Position numbers and translations under genes: made by a program
In this document: positions 34,716 through 45,220 of the stretch, piece by piece
How positions within the stretch are numbered: the first letter of the stretch is position 1
How the letters are laid out: every line of letters begins with the position of its first letter
Notes under the pieces: model-generated
What the model saw: the letters and a program-made list of their open reading frames with translations, nothing else
What the model was told of the DNA's origin: nothing
The model's database searches: none
Assembly: GCA_916610825.1 (NCBI GenBank)
Contig: OU744448.1
Coordinates: 19,137,032 to 19,201,031 of the forward strand
Reading direction: 5' to 3'
DNA length: 64,000 bases
From: Haliclystus octoradiatus
Taxonomy: Eukaryota > Cnidaria > Staurozoa > Stauromedusae > Haliclystidae

Positions 34716-34813
34716 TGATATTTATGTCAACCTAAAGCTGCACAGAAAACTATATAATAAAAGGCTTGATCATTATCTACAGTAAATATGAGAGCTAGTA
34801 ATGACAAAATAAT

Positions 34814-34970
34814 TGTGCTATTACAACTTATTTACATTACAATATTGATATACTTCCTGTAAACATAATCGTGTCATTTATAGTTTTAGTTTAGATTCTA
34901 ATATACTGTTCTGTGATCAACAACGTTTATTCTCTCGTCTCAAGTTCTAGCTTATTCACATAATACTACA
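34814..34970 (+). repeat. Gypsy-3 5' LTR
   Basis: 157 bp, identical to 39495-39651. Confidence 0.94.
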
Positions 34971-34981
34971 TGGCGCTGCGA
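34971..34981 (+). promoter_or_regulatory. Candidate Gypsy-3 primer binding site
   Basis: TGGCGCTGCGA directly abuts the 5' LTR and begins with TGG, as expected for complementarity to a tRNA CCA end. I could not assign the tRNA. Confidence 0.5.
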
Positions 34982-35095
34982 TTATTCGAACTTTGGGATT
35001 GTTATTGTTGATTTGTTATTTATACCTTCGTCTTCGTTTGGTATATTTATTGGTTCATATTTTTCATTCATCTTACTGTTCGTGTTGTTTACATT

Positions 35096-38000
35096 ATGCC
35101 AATGGAGACACGTCAGAATGAAAAAGCTTCCACAAGCACTGCTGGTGATGAAGAATTCTCTGATAATTCTGATTCTCACGATCCAATAATACCTTTGGCA
35201 TCTTCTATTAATCTACCTTCAGGAGATATTCCGCCATGGTTTAACGCCATTTTACAGCAACAACAACAAGCTTTTACCGCCGCTCTGCAATCCGTCGCTA
35301 AAGCAACTTCAAAACACAGAAATAACGAATCTCACTCGGGTTCAGCCAAAAGAATGGACATACCAACATTAAAAAGTCCTTCGAAGATAACTATTGCCGA
35401 TTTTCGTGATTGGGAAGAACGATTTTCAGGTTACGCTGCTGCGACACGTTTGTCAACAGACTGCAATCTCGCTGCTCGAAGAGGCATACTAAGATCTGCA
35501 ATTCACGACGATTGGTCAAAGTTGTGGACAGCCAAAGTAATCTTGGTCAACGATATCGATGATACAGACGCAATAATAGACAAATTTAGTCATTATCTTC
35601 GAGATAAACGAAATCCACTGCTTGATCGAAAAGAATTTCACAACAGGGACCAACTTCCTGATGAGACGATAGATCAATACTACGCCGTTCTACGCACGCT
35701 TGATGAAAGCTGTGGGTTTTCCCCTGAGTTAACATGCGAAACATGTCACGCAGACACAGGAATATCACAAAACATGCGGGACGAAAGACTGCGGGACCGT
35801 CTAATATGTGGCCTCCGCGATGTTGACACGCAACAAAAAGTCCTGGCAGAAAAATTTTCTACGCTTACATTAAAGAAAACATTAGACATTTGTACATCTC
35901 ACGAGGCAAGTAAGACAACACAAGACAAGTTAGCAACCTCTTCAACAATTAATGTCTCAGCAATCAAAAGCAAGAAGCCTTACAAGAAATCAGAAAAATC
36001 AAATACTGGTCGTCAAGACAACAACAGCTCTAATGAACATACACCTAAATGTTATTTTTGTGGCAAGCAAAAGCATTCAAGAGCCGAATGCCCAGCAAAA
36101 GAAGCTATATGTGGATTTTGTGACAAGTTAGGACACTATCAATCAGTTTGCAAAGCAAAAAAAAGATCATCACATCAACCAAATACTAACCATGTATATC
36201 TTAATGCATTGTCAAATACAACTGATACAATCAAGCTACTAACTACACATGAACATGGACCCTCATACCTTCATTGGCTACCTGACACTGGTGCTGCATG
36301 TGACGTCCTAAGTGTTCAACATTTAAAGGCATTAAACTGTGACCTTTTATTAAAGTTGAAGCCAGCTACTGATCAACTATTTACAGCTAATTCAACACCT
36401 CTATCAACACTTGGTCGCTGTTCTCTGACAATCAAACTTAACAACAATCAATACACTGCTGACATTCATGTGGTGGACGCTGTCAATGCACCATTACTAA
36501 GCAAAAAAGGATGCATTGCGTTGGGTCTTATTCCTGAAAACTGGCCAGACTTATCAGCAGCTACTCCTGTCAACACTGTGTCTCTATTGGCAAGCACTGA
36601 CCAAGAAGCTCATCACATCAATCTACCAACACAGCAATCTTCCAACGATGACGCCACACAACTTATAAAGGAATTCTCTTCTGTTTTCACTGACACAGGA
36701 CCACTACGGAAAATGGATGGCCCTGCAATGAAGATAGAGCTGACCGAAGACGCCACACCTACTCGCCAATACAAAGCGTATAATATACCGTTTAAGTGGC
36801 AGAAATTGGTACAAGCACAACTAGATTCGATGATCACAAAGGACATCATAGAAAAAGTTCCTTTGAACGAATCACCACAATGGATTCACCCTATGGTTGT
36901 CGTTCCAAAGAAGAACTCTACAGAGCCAAGAATCACAGTTGATCTCACATCACTAAATCGGTTTGTCAAAAGACCTGGTTATCCATCACGCACACCACGA
37001 GATCTGATCGCCAACATCCCGCCTGGAATGAAATACTTCACTACCTTGGACGCCCGTCATGGCTACTGGCAAGTACCTCTGGCTACTGAATCAAGACCGC
37101 TCACTACATTCATCACACCCTGGGGCTGTTACCGCTTTAGAAGGAATGTCATGGGTCTTATCAGCGCTGGCGATGAGCACAACCGACGTGGAGATGAAGC
37201 ATTGGCTGGCATTGACAACCTACAGAAAGTGGTGGAAGACGTCATCATCTACGACAAAGACTATGACACACACATCAAACGAGTCAAAGACGTCTTAAAG
37301 AGATGCTCTGATAATGGTATCACCTTGAATAAAAAGAAATTTCATTTTGCTCAATCATCTGCTGAATGGTGTGGGTATGTTATTACTTCAACTGGTTACA
37401 CGTTAAATCCTCGCCTGGTTACTGCATTGACAGAATTTCCACAACCAACATCATTGACGCAACTACGCTCTTTCCTTGGTCTGGTACAACAGTTTGAATC
37501 ATTTTCATCTGAAATTTCACAACTGGCAACACCACTACGAGCTCTACTGTCACCTTCAACATCTTTCTATTGGAATCAACTCCACCAAGATGCATTCAAA
37601 GGCCTCATCAATGAACTAACTAGTCCACGCATCCTTGCTCATTTCAATCCACAAGCTCAACTCCGACTTGAAACAGATGCTGCACAATCTAAAGGACTTG
37701 GCTATGCTCTATGGTCCGAACAAGATGACAAAACTTGGCGCCTCCTACAATGTGGTTCACGCTTTGTCACTGATGCAGAGTCCCGCTACTCTGCTACTGA
37801 AATTGAATTGGCCGCAGTCGTTTGGGCAACCCAGAAGTGCAAAATGTTTTTACATGGGTCATCATTTAACCTAATTGTCGACCACAAGCCACTAATATCC
37901 ATCCTCAATGACAAGCGTCTGCACCAAATTCCAAGTGCAAGAATCATTCGCCTCAAAGAAAAGTTATCATCATTTTCATTCACTGCTATCTGGCGTGCTG

Positions 38001-39448
38001 GTACAAGTCACACCGTCGTCGATTGCTTCTCACGACATCCAGTTGATCAACCAAGTCCAGACGATGTCAACATTGATACAGATGCTGATTCAAGCTTCCA
38101 AGTAAATCACATCCAAACTCGTCTTCAATCAACTGATGCTACCAACTTTCCACCAGACGCAACTCTCAACAAAGTCAAATCTGCAGGTGAAAATGACGCA
38201 GTACATCTCAAGCTAGCTTACCTGATCATTAATGGCTTCCCACAACAGAAGGAAAAACTGGACATCAGCATTCACCCCTATTGGTCACTACGTCACGATC
38301 TGTCACTCTTGGAATCATCAATCATCCTCTACCAAGATCGCATTCTTATCCCAAAATCTCTTCGATCGACTATGCTGAATGAACTCCACACATCTCATCT
38401 TGGTCTAACTCGAACTCTTGCACGAGCTCGACAATGTATTTTTTGGCCAAATATGACCAACGAAGTCACAAATCGAATTCGGTCATGCGAAGAATGTGCC
38501 CAAAGACTGTCATCCAACTCACATGAGCCACTTATTCAAGACACACCACCAACTCGTCCTGGTGAAGCGATTGCAACAGACATTTTCTCACACCATGGCC
38601 ACGAATTCCTTGTCATCACCGATAAGTACTCTGGTTGGCCTCACGTTGTACACTGTGGCAAGAGCACCGATACAGACACCGTCGTCGATATTCTATCCAG
38701 CTGGTTCTGTAGCATGGGTGTCCCTATTCGCTTAACGTCTGATGGTGGACCGCAGTTTTCAAGTCATGCATTTTCAGCATTCTGCAAAGATTGGGGCATA
38801 ATTCACGACCCGTCGTCACCATACCATCATCAAGCCAACGGACATGCAGAAGCTGCTGTCAAAGCTATGGAAAATATTGTCGCCAAAGTAACAACAAATG
38901 GACACCTCAACACAGAAGCCTTCTACAAAGCTCTATTGGAATACCGTAATACACCAAGAAGTGATGGTATCAGTCCAGCCCAGCGTTTATTTGGCAAACC
39001 TCTTCGGTCACGAATCCCAATTCATCCATCGCAATTCACTGATGACATCAAGCAACTAATTATTATTGCAGACAAGAAAGCAAGCACGCTAAAAGAAAAA
39101 GCAAAACAACAACATGACCTTCATGCTCGCCGCCTTGTTCCATTCATTCCTGGTGATATTGTCCGCATCCAAAATCAGAATACCAAACATTGGGATCGCA
39201 TTGGAGAAATTGTCTCTATTGATCCTCGAGGACGCAGCTATCGCCTAAAAACCGAATCTGGTCGACTCTACTGGCGCAACCGCCGTCAACTCCGCCGGTA
39301 CTATGGTCCATCAACATCAACTACAGCTGCTGCTTCAACCACCCCAGAGGAGGAAGAACCATCAACAAATACATCTAGTGCATCATTACATTCACCACCT
39401 AGACGCAGCACTAGAAAGAAAAACAAAACTAATAAACTAAATTTATAA
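35096..39448 (+). CDS. gag-pol: Gypsy-3 Gag-Pol polyprotein
   Basis: 1450 codons with Gag and Pol fused in one frame. The gag part (IADFRDWEERFSGYAAATRL) ends in two CCHC knuckles, CYFCGKQKHSRAEC and CGFCDKLGHYQSVC (~317-350). Protease: WLPDTGAACDVLS (~395). RT: FTTLDARHGYWQVPL, WGCYRFRRNVMGL and the catalytic motif KVVEDVIIYD (~712), where the usual first Asp of x-x-D-D is Glu. RNase H: LETDAAQSKGLGYAL (~858) and VDHKPLISIL. Integrase: HTSHLGLTRT to CEECAQ (~1100), then D in ATDIFSHHG, D in TSDGGPQFSS, E in HAEAAVKAME (~1250). The C-terminus has the GDIVRIQNQ SH3-like strand region and no chromodomain. The first ATG (35096) is 125 bases after the LTR. Confidence 0.94.
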   Translation: MPMETRQNEKASTSTAGDEEFSDNSDSHDPIIPLASSINLPSGDIPPWFNAILQQQQQAFTAALQSVAKATSKHRNNESHSGSAKRMDIPTLKSPSKITIADFRDWEERFSGYAAATRLSTDCNLAARRGILRSAIHDDWSKLWTAKVILVNDIDDTDAIIDKFSHYLRDKRNPLLDRKEFHNRDQLPDETIDQYYAVLRTLDESCGFSPELTCETCHADTGISQNMRDERLRDRLICGLRDVDTQQKVLAEKFSTLTLKKTLDICTSHEASKTTQDKLATSSTINVSAIKSKKPYKKSEKSNTGRQDNNSSNEHTPKCYFCGKQKHSRAECPAKEAICGFCDKLGHYQSVCKAKKRSSHQPNTNHVYLNALSNTTDTIKLLTTHEHGPSYLHWLPDTGAACDVLSVQHLKALNCDLLLKLKPATDQLFTANSTPLSTLGRCSLTIKLNNNQYTADIHVVDAVNAPLLSKKGCIALGLIPENWPDLSAATPVNTVSLLASTDQEAHHINLPTQQSSNDDATQLIKEFSSVFTDTGPLRKMDGPAMKIELTEDATPTRQYKAYNIPFKWQKLVQAQLDSMITKDIIEKVPLNESPQWIHPMVVVPKKNSTEPRITVDLTSLNRFVKRPGYPSRTPRDLIANIPPGMKYFTTLDARHGYWQVPLATESRPLTTFITPWGCYRFRRNVMGLISAGDEHNRRGDEALAGIDNLQKVVEDVIIYDKDYDTHIKRVKDVLKRCSDNGITLNKKKFHFAQSSAEWCGYVITSTGYTLNPRLVTALTEFPQPTSLTQLRSFLGLVQQFESFSSEISQLATPLRALLSPSTSFYWNQLHQDAFKGLINELTSPRILAHFNPQAQLRLETDAAQSKGLGYALWSEQDDKTWRLLQCGSRFVTDAESRYSATEIELAAVVWATQKCKMFLHGSSFNLIVDHKPLISILNDKRLHQIPSARIIRLKEKLSSFSFTAIWRAGTSHTVVDCFSRHPVDQPSPDDVNIDTDADSSFQVNHIQTRLQSTDATNFPPDATLNKVKSAGENDAVHLKLAYLIINGFPQQKEKLDISIHPYWSLRHDLSLLESSIILYQDRILIPKSLRSTMLNELHTSHLGLTRTLARARQCIFWPNMTNEVTNRIRSCEECAQRLSSNSHEPLIQDTPPTRPGEAIATDIFSHHGHEFLVITDKYSGWPHVVHCGKSTDTDTVVDILSSWFCSMGVPIRLTSDGGPQFSSHAFSAFCKDWGIIHDPSSPYHHQANGHAEAAVKAMENIVAKVTTNGHLNTEAFYKALLEYRNTPRSDGISPAQRLFGKPLRSRIPIHPSQFTDDIKQLIIIADKKASTLKEKAKQQHDLHARRLVPFIPGDIVRIQNQNTKHWDRIGEIVSIDPRGRSYRLKTESGRLYWRNRRQLRRYYGPSTSTTAAASTTPEEEEPSTNTSSASLHSPPRRSTRKKNKTNKLNL

Positions 39449-39485
39449 TCAATATTCATTACATGTATATTTCTATAATCTCCCA

Positions 39486-39494
39486 GAAAGGGCA
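39486..39494 (+). promoter_or_regulatory. Gypsy-3 polypurine tract
   Basis: AGAAAGGGC/A immediately upstream of the 3' LTR. Confidence 0.65.
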
Positions 39495-39651
39495 TGTGCT
39501 ATTACAACTTATTTACATTACAATATTGATATACTTCCTGTAAACATAATCGTGTCATTTATAGTTTTAGTTTAGATTCTAATATACTGTTCTGTGATCA
39601 ACAACGTTTATTCTCTCGTCTCAAGTTCTAGCTTATTCACATAATACTACA
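39495..39651 (+). repeat. Gypsy-3 3' LTR
   Basis: 157 bp, identical to the 5' LTR; followed by TSD ATAAT. Confidence 0.94.
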
Positions 39652-39829
39652 ATAATTTTGCTAAATAACTTAATTGATAATGAGCAGCTGACACTAATTA
39701 ATATATATGTACTATAAATAATATATAATTAATATTAAGAGAAATTACTCATTGATATCGTCAATATTTAAAAATTAACTAACAATTTCTAACCAAAGGG
39801 TAATATTGGGAGGCACAAGTTTATTAATG

Positions 39830-40860
39830 CGTAACAAACACGAATCATTTAGTCAACTGTTGGAACTGATTTGCCCTGCCAAGGCTTCAAATATTGTACT
39901 GGCCAGGTACCATCGAGGATTGAGTATTTCTGCCTTAATTGTCCAGTTATTCATTCTACGCTTATCCTCGCATTTGCAATTTCCGTGTTTTTTCTACATC
40001 CACAGGAGAAAGCTGATCTTTTTCTCTATTGAACGCTGGTATTGACAATTTTTCCTGCGTGAAGCCTCGGTCAGCCATAACCATATCTCCTGGCTTTAGA
40101 AAGTTTAATATCCCACAATTTTCAGTTAAACTTGTCCGAAGTACGGCCTCCCCAAGCCTTGGATACAAAACTTATTGTCCCCTGGGAGTAATGCCTATCA
40201 AAACCTTCAATGTGTTATGGTGTTGTAGCTAGAAACGTTTGTGCCCTAGCTAAAAGATATGAGGGCTTTTCAATGGATATTTCAAAACAGTCAATAATAA
40301 CAAGGCTGTACTGAAAACATTGAGGCATAGTACGCCACAATTCCTTTCTTTCAGGCCAGAAAAAGAATGGTGCAAGTCTTAAATAAAGTACATTTAACCA
40401 CAATTGAAATGTACGAGAAACTGTTGCAAGTGAGATGTCAAAACGGTAAGCAAGGTCTTGTAGAGGCATACTTAACCGTATAGCTTCATAAGTACCAAGG
40501 TAAATTGCTGAAATGATGACAGCAGCGTATATTTTCTTGAGATGTATGGCAAGACAAAATCATGAACAATTTTCATTATCTGAAAAGTAGGGAGGCTAGT
40601 GTAAAATCTCACCCTACGATTATCCTCAGCAAAGTATGATTCAGTAAAATGACTACAGTTTATTCCCAGTAGAGATATCATTTGAGTGAGTTCATTTGTA
40701 TCTGTTTGCCTATCATATACACTTTGACATTCCAGGCTACAGTCTAACGAGTCCATGTCAGTCCTTGTTGTTAGCTTTAATGAGGTTATTAAAATCAGCT
40801 TCATTGTTAGCTTCATTGTTCGAATTTGTAAAGACCCCATTGTCACAGAACTCTCCTTTT
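39830..40860 (-). pseudogene. DDE_Tnp_4-type transposase, frameshifted
   Basis: Minus-strand pieces in order: 40846-40472 ([35 protein letters not shown]), 40469-40215 with a helix-turn-helix ([20 protein letters not shown]) and the first catalytic Asp ([16 protein letters not shown]), and 40168-39962 with the second ([12 protein letters not shown]). A decayed C-terminus extends to about 39830. HTH followed by DDE with the D-C-F-E and A-D-R-G-F motifs is the pattern of PIF/Harbinger-related and ISL2EU-like animal transposases. Frame changes occur near 40470 and 40190. Terminal repeats were not identified. Confidence 0.75.
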
Positions 40861-41380
40861 CATATTACTGAAAATAAAGCTTTCTGACAGTGAATATTTT
40901 TAACGTTCGTTTCGTATGTGCAATAGAAAAGACATTGAATAATATGAAAGCATATAATGTTAAAATACAAGAGGACTAACTTCTAAACTGCAAACTCTAA
41001 TAGAGATAATAGAAGTTATCAATGCCGATGTTGTGTCGCAGCAATAGAAACTCACACAGGAGCAAATGACAATAGACAATATTTAGAAACGACAGAAATA
41101 CAGAAGGAGGGGGAATGTTAATAGCAGTTAAAAATAAATACAAAAATGCAACAATGGAAGTCACCAGATCTAATAACGACATGGAAATTTTGTGGGTTAA
41201 AACTGGAACCATCACAACATATAAAATAGGAGTAACATACTTTCCAAAGGTAGATACAATAAAGAAAGCAGCTTTCAGAGTCATGTATGAAGTACTGAGA
41301 GAGGGGGCAATTAAAGTACAAAGCAAGGGAGAAAAGGTAACACTGATGGGAGATTTTAATTGCCATGTTGGTGAAGTAAT

Positions 41381-42075
41381 TAATGGAAATCATAACTGCA
41401 AACAAGCGTCGTATACAACGCTAACATCAGAACAGAAGAAAATACGGAAGGACAAAACTACATCGGCCTAACAGAAGGGACATTTAAAGATAGATATTCA
41501 CAACACAAACTAACATTCAAGAAAGAAAAGTACATCAACTCAACGGAAATATCAAAACAGATTTGGAACCTCAAAAACAACAAAAAAGATTACACAATAA
41601 ACTGGTCCATATTATCATCCACCACGGCATAGCATACAACAGCAAATCAAAGAAATGTGACCTTTGCCTTACTGAAAAATACCATATCATTTGTCCAGAT
41701 AAAAAAACTTTTAAATAAAGAAAAAGAGATAATCAGCAAATGCCGACATCAAAATAAGTTCTATTTATCAAACTTTAAATCTTAACAATAAACAGGAACC
41801 ATTATCTAAAGAACAATGTAATCACCAAATATAAACAATAAAAAAACTTAACAATAAAATTAGCTACTCATATATAGACCATAGAATGTATCACATATTT
41901 TTCACAGATTTAATTGCCTGATGATCGCCTTGCTGTGAAACTAATAGTAGCAAATATGAATGTCTGATTTTCCGTTTATTAATTATTAAACAGCTCTGCA
42001 TAATTTATGGCATCGAGCACTATTGAAACAGCAAAGACAACATAAGTACATTGATATTACTAATGGAAATCATAA
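41381..42075 (+). mobile_element. PLE-C: 5'-truncated Penelope-like fragment with 15-bp TSD
   Basis: 665 bp (41396-42060) between direct copies of TAATGGAAATCATAA (41381-41395 and 42061-42075). It encodes the GIY-YIG end of a PLE protein (VVYNANI, NYIGLTEGTFKDRYSQHKL, then CDLCLTEKYHIIC-like residues with frameshifts, ISKCRHQNKFYLSNFKS). The 3' UTR with a hammerhead motif follows. The TSD length is typical for PLEs. Unlike PLE-A and PLE-B, this copy has no adjacent (AAT)n array. Confidence 0.85.
41912..41949 (+). ncRNA. Hammerhead-like motif, PLE-C 3' UTR
   Basis: Stem-I strand UUGC, core CUGAUGA, a degraded stem II (CG pairing with GUG region), GAAAC, stem III ACU/AGU with loop AAU, A at the cleavage position, then GCAA pairing with UUGC. 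Compared with PLE-A (ACUGU/ACAGU) both stem-I strands have changed together. Stem II is weaker than in the other copies, so this one may be inactive. Confidence 0.6.
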
Positions 42076-43068
42076 AGACATAACAAAAGGTGGAAAACTC
42101 TTAACAAAGTTAATTAGAGACACTGGAATGAAAATAGCCAACAGCTGGAGTAAATGCCAGGGACTATGGAAAAGAGTGGAAGGAGAATCTCATTCTGTGT
42201 TATAGATTACGTATTTATTGACCAACAAGAAATGGAAAATCAAAACCAATTTTAATAGATGAAGAAAAATCATATACCACATATAGAGTTCTTAAGATTG
42301 ACGGAGGAGTGCTAACAAGATATATTGACCACAGAGCGATACTGATAGAGTTTCAAGGAAAATTTGATACCAACTAAACTGAAAAGGGGGTACGAAAAAC
42401 ATTCTCAAAAGAGGTTATCAAAACTTCAAAATGCTATTACAAAAAAGAAAAATATCAGCAATATTTGACCGACTTGAAAAAACATCAGTACTGTTTGCTG
42501 AATGGACAAGTTATGGAAATTAAAAAAAAATGTGAAACCGCATTAACGAAAAAGCAAGTATGTACAAAACAGCAACGATTGACAATGGCTGCTAAACGAA
42601 ATGTAAAATTACAATACAGAAGTATTACTAACTTAGAACTACTAAAAAAAAAAATAACTAATAACTAACCATATTTATGTGGAAGAAAGTAGGATTCAAT
42701 CACAAATATTGATAGAAACAGTTAACTTCTGCAAAGTGAAGGGGAGGAAATGAAGGAGGAAAAATTCTGGGAATTTCGCAGAAGGATGAAGGCAACCAAA
42801 GAAGAACCACCTACAGCCATGATAGACTCGAACGGCAACAGATAAGAAGACACGTTATGTATATTACAAGTATATCAAAGTTTTTACCAGAATTTGTCAA
42901 GCAGAGACCGACCAACATTGAGAAGGGAGCTGGACACTGAAAGAAGCATCAATGAAAAACTGACGAGTATAATAACGAAAGGCAAAGAACAAACACCACT
43001 GATATATACTACAGACGAAGTAAGAAGTACTGTAAATAGACTTAAACGTAAAAAAGCTTCAGATATTG

Positions 43069-43320
43069 TGTATGATAATTATGTAAAATAGTTATAAGCC
43101 TTATTACGTAGCTTAGTATATGTGCTAATTGAAAGCATATGTATGCTTTGATAGTATTTTGTATCCCGCTGATAACTGCTACATTGAAAACATTGTATCC
43201 GCTTTCATTTTCAGTGCTCATGTGATCTCGAGAAGAGATGTATTAAAGTTTTAGTAAAGTTGTTGTTGTGACACTCGATCACGTGTGTTTTCATTCGTAT
43301 ACAGTTTTTTATATCTTATA
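43069..43320 (+). repeat. Gypsy-4 5' LTR
   Basis: Starts TGTATGATAATTATG and ends ATATCTTATA. Contains ATCACGTGTG (E-box). Differs from the 3' copy by a handful of substitutions and one or two indels, so the insertion is older than Gypsy-1 and Gypsy-3. Confidence 0.88.
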
Positions 43321-43336
43321 AGCTAACCAGGCCAAA

Positions 43337-44150
43337 ATGCCATTAACTGAATGTACGATGAATGCATCTGGTGGTAGTAGTAGTAGCAATTCTGCTGTAG
43401 GGTTTAAACTGACTGATGTTGTCAGTCCGTTCAATAGAGATGGTGACGCAGGAGAGTGGTGGGCAATATTTGAAGCTATTGCCACTTTGAAAACGGTCAC
43501 TGACGAAGACAAAGTTTTGAATGTTCCGTTGTTACTACGGGGACCGGCATTTCTCGTATATAGTGAAACGTCAGTTATAAAAAAGAGGATCTTATCATAA
43601 ATTAGAAATACCATACTTAGTGCTTTTTCACTTTCAAAGTTTGCTGCTTTTGACCAGCTAAAATCAAGAAACTACAAACGGGGAGAGAATGTAGATGCGT
43701 ATTATGCCGATTTGAAGCGTTTATGTTCTCTTGCTGGCTTGACCTGTCCTGATGTTGCTTTCGTGACGGGGTTACCTGGCAGTATCAGCATACAGTTGAG
43801 ATGTATGATAAATGCAAATGACACGGATTTAATAGCAAAGGCTCATGTATTATTAGAAGCAGGAATTTGATTGGACAACTGTGTGGTGTCTATAGCACAA
43901 GATAGTAAAAAGGATAATTATGCATCAGTTACTTGTTACCGCTGCCAAATGCCTGGACATATATCCAGAAATTGCCGAAATTCGAGAAAAAAGGTAAATT
44001 ATAAAGAGCCGAAGGAGAGTCGCATTTGAACTTGCGTTTGATGTGGGAATGACGGCCATGTGGCCAGCGAATGTGAACTTTTTCTGGGAAACTGGAAAAG
44101 GGTCGCCGTATCTGTTGCGGAACCGTCTGCGGCGGCCCAAAAGGATTAAA
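43337..44150 (+). pseudogene. gag: Gypsy-4 gag, frameshifted
   Basis: Starts MPLTECTMNASGGSSSSNSA, with GDAGEWWAIFEAIATLKTV and LPLLLRGPAFLVYSE-like residues. After frameshifts come LKSRNYKRGENVDAYYADLK and FVTGLPGSISIQLRCMINAN, then knuckles CYRCQMPGHISRNC (43936-43977) and CGNDGHVASEC. Stops at 43600, 43868 and 44026 disable it. Confidence 0.8.
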
Positions 44151-44151
44151 C

Positions 44152-45000
44152 GTGTTGCCTTTTGTAACAATCAAAGCAAATTCTGTTATCACGAATGGTT
44201 TGGTTGACACTGGATGCTCGATTAGTATTGTGTCGAAAGATTTTATTGATATGTCAAAGATTATTCATTCTAGTACTTTCGTCAAGATGATGGATAATTC
44301 TAATGTTTTAGTTATTGGAGAGGCGAATGTACAATTAAATATTAACAACCAAGTTATTGTTCATCGATGCATAGTTGTGGATTGTTGAGCGGTGTTCAAT
44401 TTATTGTTGGAATGGATATCATTAAAAAGATTGGTGGTGTAAAAATATCAATTGAAGGTGAAGTAGATGTTGATTGTTCTTATTCTTGCCCAAGCGTAGC
44501 GATAACGTGGAGAAATGCGAAAATAATGATATACCTAACCATCCAAATTATATTAAATTAGAAGATGATAATTTTATTGCTGAATTTCATGGTTCTACAT
44601 GGAATGTTATGTGGAAATGGCATGGAGGGACACCGCCAAAATTACTGGAAAATAGTATCGGTCAGTATTATATGAAAGAGAAAACTAAAGAACAATTCGA
44701 TGCTGTGATTGATAACTGGATTTCAAAAGAGTATTTGGTACCTTATGATGTACGTTTTTATTGTGAACCAAAATGATTAATTCCTATGTTTTCGGTAGTC
44801 CAAGCAACCAAGAACAAAAGTGCGACCTATATTTGACTTCCGAGAATTAAATAAGTATGACGTGTATTCTGCTGATAGTGACATTTGTTCTGAATCACTA
44901 AGAAATTGGCGTCGAAAAGGTGTTGAGTGTGCTGTCGTTGATTTGAAGGATGCATATTTGCAGTTGCACATTGGAAAATCTCTGTGGACGTTCCAGACAA
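44152..45000 (+). pseudogene. pol: Gypsy-4 protease and N-terminal RT, broken
   Basis: Protease: NGLVDTGCSISIVS at ~44200. Then RT lead-in (STWNVMWKWHGGTPPKL, YYMKEKTKEQFDAVIDNWI) and RT proper (ATKNKVRPIFDFRELNKY across a one-base break, WRRKGVECAVVDLKDAYLQL, SLWTFQT). The frame stops where LINE-B's 3' tail starts at ~45001, before the RT catalytic motif. Confidence 0.8.
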
Positions 45001-45220
45001 TAGATAGATAGATAGATATTAGTATATTTAAAGACATATAAACAACTTGATACAGGGATTTCTAGGCTAAGTAAGATTTTTTACAGTTTATAAGTATGAT
45101 TCATTTTAAGGTTGTTGATTCTTGATGTCTGATTGATTTTCATAATGCAAAAGTGTATGTTCTATTTATAATTTAGTCTATTTTTAATTTCTAATTTGTG
45201 TTTCACTTTGCTACAATTTT

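Larger units (their letters stand above)
34809..39656 (+). mobile_element. Gypsy-3: complete single-ORF Ty3/Gypsy element with 5-bp TSD
   Basis: LTRs of 157 bp (34814-34970 and 39495-39651) are identical as read and start TGTGCTATTA and end AATACTACA. They are flanked by ATAAT (34809-34813, 39652-39656). TGGCGCTGCGA follows the 5' LTR as a candidate primer site, and AGAAAGGG precedes the 3' LTR as polypurine tract. One uninterrupted Gag-Pol ORF lies between. LTR identity and the open frame indicate a recent insertion. Confidence 0.94.
40985..43068 (+). pseudogene. LINE-D part 1: EEP endonuclease and linker, interrupted by a PLE
   Basis: A non-LTR element on the plus strand. 40985-41395 gives IEVINADVVS, ETHTGANDN, GGMLIAVKN and LMGDFNCHVGEV, the front half of an EEP domain. 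After the PLE insertion it resumes at 42061 with NGNHKDITKGGKLLTKL, KIANSWSKCQGLWKRVEG, then VIDYVFIDQQEME and YIDHRAILIEF (the final D-H motif). The linker to RT (KYQQYLTDLKKHQY, KKFWEFRRRMKA-like, SRDRPTLRRELDTERSIN, EVRSTVNRLKRKKASDI) ends at 43068, where Gypsy-4 is inserted. Several stops and frameshifts. Part 2 is at 54374-56381. Confidence 0.8.

Noticed and set aside
35096-39448. Chromodomain at the end of Gypsy-3 integrase
   Set aside because: The C-terminus has the basic and SH3-like region but lacks aromatic-cage residues; it ends in a Ser/Thr-rich basic tail.
42961-42985. CUGACGA...CGAAAGG in LINE-D as another hammerhead
   Set aside because: Stem II would have only two pairs, GAAAC is absent, and no stem I or III forms; it lies in coding sequence.
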